Shown in pieces: positions 30,408-39,165 of a stretch of 64,000 nucleotides of DNA; position 1 is the first letter of the stretch, and each line of letters starts with the position of its first letter. This DNA comes from Herbidospora yilanensis (GTDB lineage Bacteria > Actinomycetota > Actinomycetes > Streptosporangiales > Streptosporangiaceae): NCBI RefSeq assembly GCF_001570565.1, contig NZ_BBXE01000015.1:276875-340874 (forward strand), read 5' to 3'. The translations under genes were made by a program, and so were the position numbers. The notes under the pieces were generated by a model. The model was not told the origin of the DNA, ran no database searches, and worked only from the letters and a program-made list of their open reading frames with translations.

Positions 30408-30414
30408 CTGAGGC

Positions 30415-31089
30415 TCACGGCCCGCTGAAACGGTAACCGAAGCCCCTGACCGTGTGGATGTAGACGGGGTCGCCCGGGGTGGGCTCGATCTTGGCCCGGA
30501 TGCGCTGCACGCACGCGTCGACGAGCCGAGAGTCGGCCACGTGGGTGTGGTCCCACACCGAGCGCAGCAGGTAGCGCCGGTTGAGCACCTGGCCGGGGTG
30601 GCGCACGAGCTCCAGCAGCAGCCGCAGCTCGGTCGGGGTGAGGTGGACCTCGCGGCCCTCCAGGGTGACCTTGAGCGCGCCCCGGTCGATCATCAGGTCG
30701 CCGAAGGTGATCCGGTCGGTGGAGGCCGACTCCATGCGGCGCAGGATCGCCCTGATGCGGGCGTCGAGCACGCGGGGCTCGACCGGCTTGATCACGTAGT
30801 CGTCGGCGCCGGCCTCCAGGCCGACCACGATGTCGAGGTCGTCGCCGAGCGCGGTCAGCAGGATGATCGGCAGCGAGTCGAGCTTGCGGATCCTCCGGCA
30901 CACCTCGACGCCGTCGATGCCGGGCAGCATCACGTCGAGGATGACGATCTCCGGCCGCCGCGCCCGAATGTGCTCCAGGGCCTCCTCGCCCGTGCCGAAC
31001 GCGGTGATCGAGTGACCCTGGCGGGCGAGCGCGAGCTCCAGTCCGGTCCGGACCGAAGGGTCGTCTTCAACGAGGAGGATGCCTGCCAT
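30415..31089 (-). CDS. OmpR-type response regulator (AfsQ1-like)
   Basis: 224-residue regulator. The receiver domain (about 1-115) has the acidic pair in LLVEDDPSVRTG, phospho-acceptor Asp in VILDVMLPGIDG and Lys in DDYVIKPVE. The winged-helix domain (about 130-224) ends SRLVDACVQRIRAKIEPTPGDPVYIHTVRGFGYRF. Sequence and operon order are closest to Streptomyces AfsQ1, which links nitrogen or stress signals to secondary metabolism. The ATG at 31089 begins MAGILLVEDD; the longer frame is rejected because the receiver starts here. It is divergent from a lytic transglycosylase gene, unlike AfsQ1, which is divergent from sigQ. Confidence 0.93.
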   Translation of the reverse strand: MAGILLVEDDPSVRTGLELALARQGHSITAFGTGEEALEHIRARRPEIVILDVMLPGIDGVEVCRRIRKLDSLPIILLTALGDDLDIVVGLEAGADDYVIKPVEPRVLDARIRAILRRMESASTDRITFGDLMIDRGALKVTLEGREVHLTPTELRLLLELVRHPGQVLNRRYLLRSVWDHTHVADSRLVDACVQRIRAKIEPTPGDPVYIHTVRGFGYRFSGP

Positions 31090-31148
31090 CCGGTCATTAT
31101 GCGGCCTTACCGGACTGGAAGAAGCTGGCATAAGGCGACGAAATCGGG

Positions 31149-31164
31149 TGTGAGCAAAATCACA
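31149..31164. promoter_or_regulatory. CRP/GlxR-type operator
   Basis: TGTGAGCAAAATCACA, a perfect TGTGA-N6-TCACA CRP-family consensus, in the 181-nt spacer between the AfsQ1-like gene and the lytic transglycosylase gene. It lies 107 nt before the latter. Mycobacterial Crp controls rpfA, a similar wall-lytic gene. Confidence 0.6.
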
Positions 31165-31183
31165 TCAGCGAAGAAAGTGCTTG

Positions 31184-31201
31184 TTAGACCCCTTTGTCTA
31201 A
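31184..31201. promoter_or_regulatory. Inverted repeat TTAGAC-N6-GTCTAA
   Basis: Perfect 6-6-6 inverted repeat (31184-31201) in the divergent spacer, 20 bp beyond the CRP-type box. It may be an operator of the response regulator or of an unlinked factor. Confidence 0.35.
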
Positions 31202-31270
31202 AGAAGTGGTCAAGCGGGTTTCGCGAATCGGTTGCGGACCACCCACCCCCGCACGGCAAGCTCATAGGTC

Positions 31271-32050
31271 GTGAGTTCTGGTCAGCCTGTCAGGGAACGC
31301 CGCCCCGGGGCCCGTCGTGCCCGCCGGGCCGCGTCGCCGACGACACCCCCGCCGCCGCCGTCCCAGCCGAGGTTGTCGGACGAGCCTCCGCCGCCCCCGA
31401 AACGGCCCAAGGGGCCGTTGTTCACCCCCAAGCGCCTGGTGATCGCCGGCGTGACGGTGGCCGTGATCGCCGGGTTCACCACCTTCCTGGTCCGCACCGC
31501 GATCGACAACGCGAACCAGCCGAAGACGCCGATCGACATCCTCGGGTTCAACCCCGACATCATCGGCAACGACCCCCGGATCGACGCGCTCAAGGCCGAC
31601 GCCGCCACCGCCATGCAGGAGAGCAAGCTGGCCGGCGGCCGGGAGGGGCGCAAGCCCTTCGGCCCCGACGACAGCGTCGAGATCCCCAAGGAGGCGCCGG
31701 GTGGCGGCGGATTCCTGCCGGCCGACTTCCCGCCCGGTTCTTCGCCCGACCCCGGCTCCAACAAGGCCCTCGGCAAGCAGATGAACGCCGCCATGGGCTG
31801 GGAGGGCGAGTGGGGCTGCCTGGAGAAGTTGTGGGACAAGGAGAGCCACTGGAACGAGCGGGCGATGAACCGCTACTCCGGGGCCTACGGCATCCCGCAG
31901 TCGCTGCCCGGCAGCAAGATGGCCAGCGCGGGCTCCGACTGGCAGACCAACCCGGCCACCCAGATCAAGTGGGGTCTCGGCTACATCAAGGGCCGTTACG
32001 GCTCACCTTGTGGCGCCTGGGGGCACAGCCAGCGGGTGGGCTGGTACTAG
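31271..32050 (+). CDS. Membrane-anchored lytic transglycosylase
   Basis: 259-residue envelope enzyme. A Pro/Arg-rich cytoplasmic N-terminus (about 1-52), one TM helix (LVIAGVTVAVIAGFTTFLV), a Pro/Gly-rich linker, and a C-terminal SLT-like domain with the catalytic Glu in LWDKESHWNERAMNRYSGAYGIPQSLPG and a closing ATQIKWGLGYIKGRYGSPCGAWGH. The fold is the soluble lytic transglycosylase/Rpf-like type found widely in actinobacteria. GTG 31271 is the only good start. The perfect CRP-type box upstream suggests growth-state control, and the divergent AfsQ1-like regulator may also act here. Confidence 0.88.
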   Translation: MSSGQPVRERRPGARRARRAASPTTPPPPPSQPRLSDEPPPPPKRPKGPLFTPKRLVIAGVTVAVIAGFTTFLVRTAIDNANQPKTPIDILGFNPDIIGNDPRIDALKADAATAMQESKLAGGREGRKPFGPDDSVEIPKEAPGGGGFLPADFPPGSSPDPGSNKALGKQMNAAMGWEGEWGCLEKLWDKESHWNERAMNRYSGAYGIPQSLPGSKMASAGSDWQTNPATQIKWGLGYIKGRYGSPCGAWGHSQRVGWY

Positions 32051-32116
32051 GTAAGGAATGGCCATCCTTCGGCAAGGCTGAACAGCGGTTTGGCGCATTC
32101 CCCGCACGCTGGGGGG

Positions 32117-34015
32117 ATGCGCCAAGGGCTGAAAGTCTCCGTCGCGGTCCCTGTCGGAAATGCCGGGCCCGCCAGCGACTCGTTCGACGCGTGCGTGCGC
32201 TCATTGCTGGAGCTCCCGCCGGACGAGTACGAAGTGATCTTCGCCGACGACGGGTCGACCGACGGGACCCGTAAGCGCCTCGACGCCCTCGCCGCCACGC
32301 GGTCGAACGTGCGGGTGCTGCACCTCGAACGGACCGGCGATCCGTCCCGGGGCCGCAACGCCGCGTTGTCAGTGGCGCTGGGCGAGTTCGTGTTCCTGAT
32401 GAACGCGCACGACCGGCTGGAGCCGGGCGCGCTGCGACGGCTGTTCGAGCGGGCCAAGGAGACCGAGGCCGACGTGCTGGTCGGGCGGCTGAGCGGCGAC
32501 GGGCCCGTCGCCGCCGCGTTCACCCGCGACCGCGACCGGGCCGACCTGCTCCGCGACCGGCTGCTCACCGCCGTGACCGCGCACAAGCTGTTCCGCCGCG
32601 AGTTCGTCGAGACCCACCAGCTCCGGTTCGCCGACCGGGCGCTGTCGGAGCAGGCGTTCGTGCTGCGGGCCTACCTGTCGGCGAAGGTGATCGCGGTCGC
32701 GGCCGGGCACGTGGTCTGCCACGTCGGTCCCACCGGTGAGCCCGAGCCGGGCGACTGGGACCTCGTCGCCGGGCTGAGCGCGATCATGGACATCGTCGAG
32801 GCCCAGACCGAGCCGGGTGGCCAGCGCGACCGCATCGCCGCCCACTTCTTCCGCAGCGTCGCGCTGCGCCGCCTCGGCCCGCCGTTCCTCGGCCTGCCGG
32901 CCGAGCGCCAGGAGCTTCTGTACGGCCATCTCAAGGCCATCACCGCCGCCCGGTTCCCCGAGACCCTCGACACCCATCTGCCGGTCCACCTGAGGGCCAG
33001 GGCGGCGCTGCTGCGTACCGGAGACACCAAGGGGATCGTCGACCTGGCCAGGGCGGCGCAGGGGACCCGGCTCGACGCCGAGCTGGGCGACCTGCGCTGG
33101 GAGGGCCACGTGTTGTCGCTCGCCCTGACGGCCGAGCTGGTCGCCGCCGACGGCACGCCGATGGTGTTCGCGGCCGACGGCGACCGGGTCTGGTGGGTGC
33201 CGCCGTCGCGGGTCGACCGGCTCGACCCCGCGCTGCGCGAGATCACCGACGCGGCCGACGAGGTGCGGATGGAGGTGTACGTGCGGCAGTCCGAGACCGG
33301 CGAGATGCACTTCCTGCCGGTGACCGGCGAGTTGCGGCGGCTGCCCGTCGAGGGCGGCGTGCGGCTGCGCGCCTCCGGCGACGCCCGGTTCGACGTCGGC
33401 ACGGCCGCCTTCGGCCGCCCCCTCGACCCGGGCGTGTGGGAGGTGCACGTGCGGATGCGCGGCGTGAACCCCGCCAGGACCCGGGTCGTCCGCCCCGAGC
33501 GGGGTGTCACCTCGGCCGGGATGATGGCCGAGTATCCCCGGCGGCTCGTGGTGCCGTGCTGGTCGGACAAGGGCGAGCTGAGCGTCTGCGTCGAACCCCG
33601 CTCGTTCGCCGAGTCGATCGCGCTGGTCTCCCAGGAGACCACGGTCTCGGCGCACGACGGAGCGGTGTTCGTGTCGGTCCCGGTGCCCTATGTGCCGCCC
33701 AACGGCGGCCCGTCGGCCGAGCTGGTGCTGCGCAGGGTCGGCGGGAAGACCGTCGTGGCGCCCGCCCTCATCGAGCCGGGCGAGCCCGGCAAGTTCGCCG
33801 GTCAGCTCATCGCCAAGCTCCCCGCCGGGCGCGGTGGCCTCACCCGGGGGGTCTGGCGGCCCAAGCTGCGCATGGACGGCAGCCTCGTCGACCTCCGCTT
33901 CGCGGTCGAGACGCAGCGCGGCAGGGCGGTCGTGCGGCCCCTGGAGACCCCACGCCCGCCCACCGGCTGGAAGCGCATGATCGCCTCGCTCAAGCGGCGG
34001 TACGGGATGCTCTAA
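32117..34015 (+). CDS. Family 2 glycosyltransferase with C-terminal beta domains
   Basis: 632-residue protein. Residues about 5-215 form a GT-A domain of family 2 with VSVAVPVGNAGPASDSFDACVRSLL, FADDGSTDGTRKRLD (nucleotide-sugar DxD region) and LMNAHDRLEPGALRRLFERA. The remaining 400 residues are predicted beta-rich and lack TM helices, resembling the accessory domains of TarS-like teichoic acid glycosyltransferases. ATG 32117 has GGGGGGATG directly in front. It is downstream of the lytic transglycosylase gene with a 66-nt gap. Likely a wall-polymer decorating enzyme; donor and acceptor are unknown. It ends overlapping the convergent hydrolase stop. Confidence 0.83.
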   Translation: MRQGLKVSVAVPVGNAGPASDSFDACVRSLLELPPDEYEVIFADDGSTDGTRKRLDALAATRSNVRVLHLERTGDPSRGRNAALSVALGEFVFLMNAHDRLEPGALRRLFERAKETEADVLVGRLSGDGPVAAAFTRDRDRADLLRDRLLTAVTAHKLFRREFVETHQLRFADRALSEQAFVLRAYLSAKVIAVAAGHVVCHVGPTGEPEPGDWDLVAGLSAIMDIVEAQTEPGGQRDRIAAHFFRSVALRRLGPPFLGLPAERQELLYGHLKAITAARFPETLDTHLPVHLRARAALLRTGDTKGIVDLARAAQGTRLDAELGDLRWEGHVLSLALTAELVAADGTPMVFAADGDRVWWVPPSRVDRLDPALREITDAADEVRMEVYVRQSETGEMHFLPVTGELRRLPVEGGVRLRASGDARFDVGTAAFGRPLDPGVWEVHVRMRGVNPARTRVVRPERGVTSAGMMAEYPRRLVVPCWSDKGELSVCVEPRSFAESIALVSQETTVSAHDGAVFVSVPVPYVPPNGGPSAELVLRRVGGKTVVAPALIEPGEPGKFAGQLIAKLPAGRGGLTRGVWRPKLRMDGSLVDLRFAVETQRGRAVVRPLETPRPPTGWKRMIASLKRRYGML

Positions 34016-35004
34016 CCCAGGTGTTTGCGGAGCGCCTCGCGGAACTCCTCGGGCTTCTCGATGTGCGGGCTGTGGCCGCAGTCGTCGAGGACGACCTCGG
34101 TGTGGTTCCCGTACGCCTCCAGGAACGCCCTGGTCTGGGCGATCATCGGCTGGGCCGGGGTGCCGGGGGAGCCGGGGATCGCGCCGATGGCGCCCAGGTG
34201 GGCCAGGTCGAACAGCGAGGTGTCCGAGACGATCACGTCGTCGGCGCCGCGCAGCCACAGGATCGGCGGCTTCGGGTCGACGCCGCTGAGGTCGATGCGG
34301 AAGTGGGCGGGCGACAGGGTGTTCAGCACGCCCCGGACGCCGGGCGCGACCCCCGGCCAGTTGTCCGAGGGGACCGTGTCGCCCGGGTAGTGGTCGTCGC
34401 CGATGCGGGTGGTCAGCATCGAGGCGACCCAGCGGTCCTCGCCGGGCACGGGGTTCTTCACGTACGTCGTGCGGAACACCCGCAGCGGCGTCACCGGGCC
34501 GTCGCCGGTGTCGCCGTTGGCCAGGGCCGACACGAAGTCGGGGTTGGCGCCGCCGGCGCCGCTGCCCGCGTGGTCGGCGTGGGTGGAGGCGCCCGCGACG
34601 TCGTGGGTGCCGCCGAAGCCGTACGGCGAGACCGGGTTGACCAGCGTCACGCTCGCCACGACCGACGGGCGGTCCATGAGCGCCTGGAGCACCACGCCGC
34701 CGCCCAGGCTCCAGCCGACCAGGTGCACCCGGTCGATCTCCAGCGTGTCGAGCAGCGCCAGCACGTCGTCGCTGTAGTCGCGCACCCCGCGCGAGGCGTC
34801 GACCGGCTCGGGGTCGGTGTCGCCGAAGCCGCGCAGGTCGACCGCGAGCGGCCGGTGGGTGGCGGCCAACGCCTCAAGGGTGTCCTCCCAGAAGGCGCCG
34901 GACGACACGTTGCCGTGCACGAACAGCACCGCTTCGCCCTCGGCGCCGGGCACCGACCGGACGTTCTGCGTCAACCTCGCGGTGCCGATTCGTTCCATTT
35001 TCAT
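34012..35004 (-). CDS. Alpha/beta hydrolase
   Basis: 330-residue hydrolase. The oxyanion region is LFVHGNVSSGAFWED, the nucleophile elbow GWSLGGG (Ser), and the C-terminal His is in DDCGHSPHIEKPEEFREAL; an acidic member lies in WLRGADDVIVSD. There is no signal peptide. ATG 35004 is preferred because a TAGGTT -10-like element ends six bases upstream (leaderless); GTG 35010 and ATG 34998 are alternatives. Substrate is unknown; it resembles haloperoxidase/esterase members. It is convergent with the glycosyltransferase gene (stops overlap) and downstream of the PucR gene with a 52-nt gap. Confidence 0.88.
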   Translation of the reverse strand: MKMERIGTARLTQNVRSVPGAEGEAVLFVHGNVSSGAFWEDTLEALAATHRPLAVDLRGFGDTDPEPVDASRGVRDYSDDVLALLDTLEIDRVHLVGWSLGGGVVLQALMDRPSVVASVTLVNPVSPYGFGGTHDVAGASTHADHAGSGAGGANPDFVSALANGDTGDGPVTPLRVFRTTYVKNPVPGEDRWVASMLTTRIGDDHYPGDTVPSDNWPGVAPGVRGVLNTLSPAHFRIDLSGVDPKPPILWLRGADDVIVSDTSLFDLAHLGAIGAIPGSPGTPAQPMIAQTRAFLEAYGNHTEVVLDDCGHSPHIEKPEEFREALRKHLG

Positions 35005-35056
35005 GTCCACAACCTATGGAGTGACGCCCATCACAACCATGGGCGTACGGCACATA

Positions 35057-36916
35057 TCACCGGCCCGGCGGGTGGCGGAAGGCGCTACCGAGCCGCAGCG
35101 CGAGCTGGATCTCCAGGGCCCGCTCGGGCTCCTGCCAGTCGTCGCCGAGCAGCCGCCTGATCCGGTCGAGCCGCTGGGTGACCGTGTTGACGTGGATGTG
35201 CAGGGCCTCGGCGGTCCGGGTGAGCTGCCCGCCGCACGCGAAGTAGGCGGCCAGCGTCTGGACGAGCTGAGTGCCCTTCCTCTCGTCGTAGTCGGCCACC
35301 GCCCCGATCGCGCCCTGGACGAACCCGGCCACGTCGCGCCCCTCGCCGATCACCAGGCCGACGAAGCCGAGCTCGGCCGCGCCCGCGCCGTCGCCCGCCC
35401 GGCCGAGCGCCAGCAGGGCCGACGCGCACCGGCGGGCCTCCTCGTAGGCGGCGGCCACGTCGGACCCCGCCTGCGCCGCGCCCGCGGTGGCCGGCCGGCC
35501 CAGGCTGGCCGACAACTCGGCGGCCACCCGTTTGGCCGTCACGCCCGGTTTGTCGCCCGGGAGCAGCAGCACCACCTCGTCGCCGCGCGCGGTCGCCAGG
35601 CCACCCGTGAGGGCCGCCTCCGACGACGCCCAGAACGCCGCCCGCTCGCGCTGCCCGTCGTGGGTGACGGTCACCAGCACATGGGGTTCGGCCAGGTCGA
35701 GGCCCAGGCGGCGGGCCCGGTCGGGGAGACCGGCCAGGTCGGGCCGGGCGATCAGGTCGTCGAGCAACTCGCCGCGCACCCGGCCCTCGGCGTCGGCCAC
35801 GCTGCGGCGGAACAGCAGCAGCAGCGCGGTGACCAGGGCGGCCCGCTCCAGGATGCGCCGGTCGGTGTCGGCCACCGGGCCGGCCGTGCGCAACACCAGC
35901 GTGCACAACGGCGCGCTCTCCGAACCGCCCACGTCGACCGAGGCGATCAGGTTCCGGCCGCGCTCCACCGACCTGCCCAGCGCCCGGGAGGCCCTGGCCG
36001 CGTCCGAGACGCTCGGATCGACGTCGCCCGGGTCGCCGGCCAGCGGCTCGCCCGTGCCGTCGAGCACGGTCAGCCTGCCGCCGATGACCTCGGTGACCAC
36101 CGCCGCGACGTCCTCGACGCCGCCGCCCCGCAGCACCAGGCCGGTCATCCGGTCGTGGGCGTCGGCGGCCCGCTCGATGGCCGTGGAGTGGTTGCGGATC
36201 AGCCGGTTGGCCTCGCTCAGCTCGGTCAGCGCGGCCCGGGTCTCCTCCAGCAGGCGGGCGGTGTCGATGGCGACCGAGGCGTGCGCGGCCAGCGACGACA
36301 ACAGCGCGATCTCCTCCCGCGCGAACGGCCGGGCGCCCCGGTCGGCCGCGAACAGCACGCCGATGACCTGGCCGCCCAGCCGCAGCGGCACCCCCAGGAT
36401 CGCCACCAGCCCCTCTTCTGTGACGGCGTCGTCGATCGTGATGGTGTGGCGGAAGCGCTCGTCGGCGAAGTAGTCGGAGGTCGCGTAGCCCTCGCCCGTC
36501 TGGGCCACCAGGCCGCCGAGGCCGGCGCCGAGAGGGAGGCGTACAGAACGGAAACGGGCGGATATCACGCCGTCGGTGACCCGCATGTACGTGTCGCCGC
36601 GCTCGGCGTCGTTGAGCGTCAGATAGGCCACGTCGGTGCCGAGCAGCCCGCGCACCCGGCGCACGATGGCGGCGAGCACGGCGTCGATGTCACGCAGGCC
36701 CGCGAGGTCCTTGGCGGTGTCGAACAGCGCCGACAACTCCGCCTCCCGGCGGGCCCTGCGCCGCATCACGGCCCTGATCCGCAGCGCGGCGACCTTCTCG
36801 CGCTCCAGCTTTTCCAGTGTGGCCGGGTCGGCGCCCGCCGCCCGCGCCTGGAGCACCGGCCCCTCGAACTCGACGGCCGAGGCCTCCCTGGCCAGCAGTT
36901 CCAGGAAGACGTTCAT
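35057..36916 (-). CDS. GAF domain PucR/CdaR-type transcriptional regulator
   Basis: 619-residue regulator. A coiled N-terminal part is followed by a GAF domain (about 62-225, ending GVLFAADRGARPFAREEIALLSSLAAHASVAI), a central GGDEF-like CdaR segment, and a C-terminal PucR helix-turn-helix (LVQTLAAYFACGGQLTRTAEALHIHVNTVTQRLDRIRRLLG). The start ATG directly follows the TAG of the upstream 3-hydroxybutyrate dehydrogenase gene (TAGATG), so the two are one transcript and the regulator probably controls that enzyme. Ligand of the GAF domain is unknown. Confidence 0.92.
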   Translation of the reverse strand: MNVFLELLAREASAVEFEGPVLQARAAGADPATLEKLEREKVAALRIRAVMRRRARREAELSALFDTAKDLAGLRDIDAVLAAIVRRVRGLLGTDVAYLTLNDAERGDTYMRVTDGVISARFRSVRLPLGAGLGGLVAQTGEGYATSDYFADERFRHTITIDDAVTEEGLVAILGVPLRLGGQVIGVLFAADRGARPFAREEIALLSSLAAHASVAIDTARLLEETRAALTELSEANRLIRNHSTAIERAADAHDRMTGLVLRGGGVEDVAAVVTEVIGGRLTVLDGTGEPLAGDPGDVDPSVSDAARASRALGRSVERGRNLIASVDVGGSESAPLCTLVLRTAGPVADTDRRILERAALVTALLLLFRRSVADAEGRVRGELLDDLIARPDLAGLPDRARRLGLDLAEPHVLVTVTHDGQRERAAFWASSEAALTGGLATARGDEVVLLLPGDKPGVTAKRVAAELSASLGRPATAGAAQAGSDVAAAYEEARRCASALLALGRAGDGAGAAELGFVGLVIGEGRDVAGFVQGAIGAVADYDERKGTQLVQTLAAYFACGGQLTRTAEALHIHVNTVTQRLDRIRRLLGDDWQEPERALEIQLALRLGSAFRHPPGR

Positions 36917-37681
36917 CTATCGCGCGCTCCAGCCTCCGTCGAGCGGAATGGACACCCCCGTGATGAACGATCCCGCAGGGCCGCACAGATAGGCGACCAT
37001 CTCGGCCACCTCTTCGGGTTCGACCAGCCGCTTGATGGCGGCCGGTTGCAACATGATGCGCTCGACCACGTCTTCGGGCGAGATCCGGTGCGCCTCCGCC
37101 TGCGCGGCGATCTGGTTCTCGACGAGCGGGGTGCGCACGTAGGCCGGGCAGACACAGGTCGAGGTGATCCCGTAGGGGGCGCCTTCGAGCGCGATCACCT
37201 TCGACAACCCTTCGAGGGCGTGCTTGGCCGTCACGTAGGCGACCTTGAACGGCGAGGCCCGCAGCCCGTGCACCGAGGAGATGTTCACCACCCGGCCGAA
37301 CTTGTTCCCTTTCATGTACGGCATCGCCGCCCTGATCAGCCGGAAGGGCGCCTCCACCTGCACCGCCATCAGACGGGAGAAGATCTCCGGCGGGAACTCG
37401 TCGATGGGCGCGACGTGCTGGAACCCGGCGTTGTTCACGATGACGTCGGCCTGGGCGGCGTGCTCGACGAGCGGCCCCCGCTCGAAGACGGCCGGATCGG
37501 CGAGATCGGCAGTGACCGCGACGCCTCCGATCATGGCCGCGGTCTCGGCCGCCTCGGGTTCCCGCAGGTCGGCCACGACCACCCGGGCCCCTGCCGCGGC
37601 CAGCCTGATCGCGCAGGCCCGGCCGATGCCGCTGCCCGCGCCCGTCACCAGCGCCGTCCGCCCGGCGAGGTCTTCCGTCAT
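36917..37681 (-). CDS. 3-hydroxybutyrate dehydrogenase (SDR family)
   Basis: 254-residue short-chain dehydrogenase that interconverts (R)-3-hydroxybutyrate and acetoacetate with NAD. The Rossmann motif is TGAGSGIG, the catalytic Ser is in NISSVHG, and Tyr/Lys in YVTAKHAL. The segment AGFQHVAPIDEFPPEIF and the ending FITGVSIPLDGGWSAR are specific to 3-hydroxybutyrate dehydrogenases. ATG 37681 is chosen; the much longer open frame upstream is antisense to fumC and not protein-like. It is followed immediately by a PucR-type regulator. Function: ketone body or PHB turnover. Confidence 0.9.
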   Translation of the reverse strand: MTEDLAGRTALVTGAGSGIGRACAIRLAAAGARVVVADLREPEAAETAAMIGGVAVTADLADPAVFERGPLVEHAAQADVIVNNAGFQHVAPIDEFPPEIFSRLMAVQVEAPFRLIRAAMPYMKGNKFGRVVNISSVHGLRASPFKVAYVTAKHALEGLSKVIALEGAPYGITSTCVCPAYVRTPLVENQIAAQAEAHRISPEDVVERIMLQPAAIKRLVEPEEVAEMVAYLCGPAGSFITGVSIPLDGGWSAR

Positions 37682-37692
37682 GCGACCCGAAT

Positions 37693-39132
37693 CTACGCGG
37701 GCGGATCTTCGGCGCCCATGTGGGGATCCGACATAACGGACTTTTCTGGTATGTGGCCGGTCATGGGGAGCACGTCGAGGAGTTCGTCCAGCTGTTCCTC
37801 GGTGAGCGTCGCGGCGGCGACGTGCCCCCTCTTCACGACCACGTCGCGGATCGTGGCCCGTTCGGCGAGCGCCTGCTTGGCGATCCGGGCGGCCTCCTCG
37901 TAGCCGAGGTAGCGGTTCAGCGGGGTGACGATGGAGGGGGAGGACTCGGCGTACTCCCGCAGCCGCTCCTCGTTGGCCGTGACGTCGCGGACGCAGCGGT
38001 CGGCGAGCAGCCGTGACACGTTCCCCAGCAGCCTGATCGACTCCAGCAGGTTCCGCGCGATCACCGGCATCTGCACGTTCAGCTCGAACGACCCCGACGC
38101 CCCCGCCATGGTGATCGTCGCGTCGTTGCCGACGACCTGCGCGGCGACCATCGTCACCGCCTCCGGCACGACCGGGTTGACCTTCCCCGGCATGATCGAC
38201 GATCCCGGCTGGAGGTCGGGCAGATTGATCTCGCCCAGCCCCGTCCGCGGCCCCGACCCCATCCACCGCAGGTCATTGGCGATCTTGTTGAGCGAGACCG
38301 CGACGGTCTTCAGCACACCCGACAACTCGACGAGGGCGTCGCGCGCCCCCTGGGCCTCGAAGTGGTTCCTGGCCTCGGCGAACGGCAGGCCGGTGGCGCG
38401 GGAGATCTCCGCGATCACCTTCCCGGCCCACTCGCGGTCGGGGGTGTTGACGCCGGTGCCGACGGCCGTGCCGCCCAGCGGCAACTCGGCGACCCTCGGG
38501 AGCGCCGACTGGAGCCGCTCGATGCCGAGCTCGATCTGGGCCGCGTAACCGCCGAACTCCTGGCCGAGGGTGACCGGGGTGGCGTCCATGAGATGGGTCC
38601 GCCCCGACTTCACCACCTCGGCGAACTCCACCGACTTCGACTCCAGCGCGGTCGCCAGGTGCTCCAGCGCCGGGGTGAGGTTCTTCGACAACTCGATCAC
38701 GGCGGCGACGTGGATGGAGGAGGGGAACACGTCGTTGGACGACTGGGCGGCGTTGACGTGGTCGTTGGGATGCACCGCCCGCCCCAGCCGCTCCTCCGCC
38801 AGCGTCGCGATCACCTCGTTGGCGTTCATGTTCGACGAGGTGCCGGAGCCGGTCTGGAAGACGTCGACGGGGAACTGCTCGTCCCACCTGTTCGCGGCCA
38901 CCTCCCCGGCCGCCTCGGCGATCACCGCCGCCATGTCGGCCTCCAGCAGGCCGTAGGAGGCGTTCACCACGGCGGCGGCGGCCTTGACCGTGCCCAGCGC
39001 GGAGATGTGCGCCGGCTCCAGCCCTCGGCCGGAGACCGGGAAGTTCTCCACCGCACGCTGCGTCTGCGCCCGCCACTTGGCGAGATCCGGCACCTCGACC
39101 TCGCCCATGGAGTCATGCTCGATGCGCGTCAT
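37693..39132 (-). CDS. fumC: Class II fumarate hydratase
   Basis: Iron-independent fumarase of the citric acid cycle, a homotetramer of the fumarase/aspartase superfamily. The 479-residue protein has [13 protein letters not shown]-like [51 protein letters not shown] and the signature [15 protein letters not shown] with the catalytic Ser loop. ATG 39132 is the first start; ATG 39108 is possible. It sits between the 3-hydroxybutyrate dehydrogenase gene (11 nt) and a Ser/Thr kinase gene (33 nt), all on the minus strand. A class I fumarase gene is only 4 kb away. Confidence 0.96.
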   Translation of the reverse strand: MTRIEHDSMGEVEVPDLAKWRAQTQRAVENFPVSGRGLEPAHISALGTVKAAAAVVNASYGLLEADMAAVIAEAAGEVAANRWDEQFPVDVFQTGSGTSSNMNANEVIATLAEERLGRAVHPNDHVNAAQSSNDVFPSSIHVAAVIELSKNLTPALEHLATALESKSVEFAEVVKSGRTHLMDATPVTLGQEFGGYAAQIELGIERLQSALPRVAELPLGGTAVGTGVNTPDREWAGKVIAEISRATGLPFAEARNHFEAQGARDALVELSGVLKTVAVSLNKIANDLRWMGSGPRTGLGEINLPDLQPGSSIMPGKVNPVVPEAVTMVAAQVVGNDATITMAGASGSFELNVQMPVIARNLLESIRLLGNVSRLLADRCVRDVTANEERLREYAESSPSIVTPLNRYLGYEEAARIAKQALAERATIRDVVVKRGHVAAATLTEEQLDELLDVLPMTGHIPEKSVMSDPHMGAEDPPA

Positions 39133-39165
39133 ACAACCCAGTCTGTCCCCAGACGGGCGGATGAT

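Noticed and set aside
34817-37903. 1028-codon open frame on the plus strand opposite the PucR, SDR and hydrolase genes
   Set aside because: His/Arg/Gly/Val-rich composition typical of the antisense of high-GC coding DNA; the minus-strand genes have full domain motifs.
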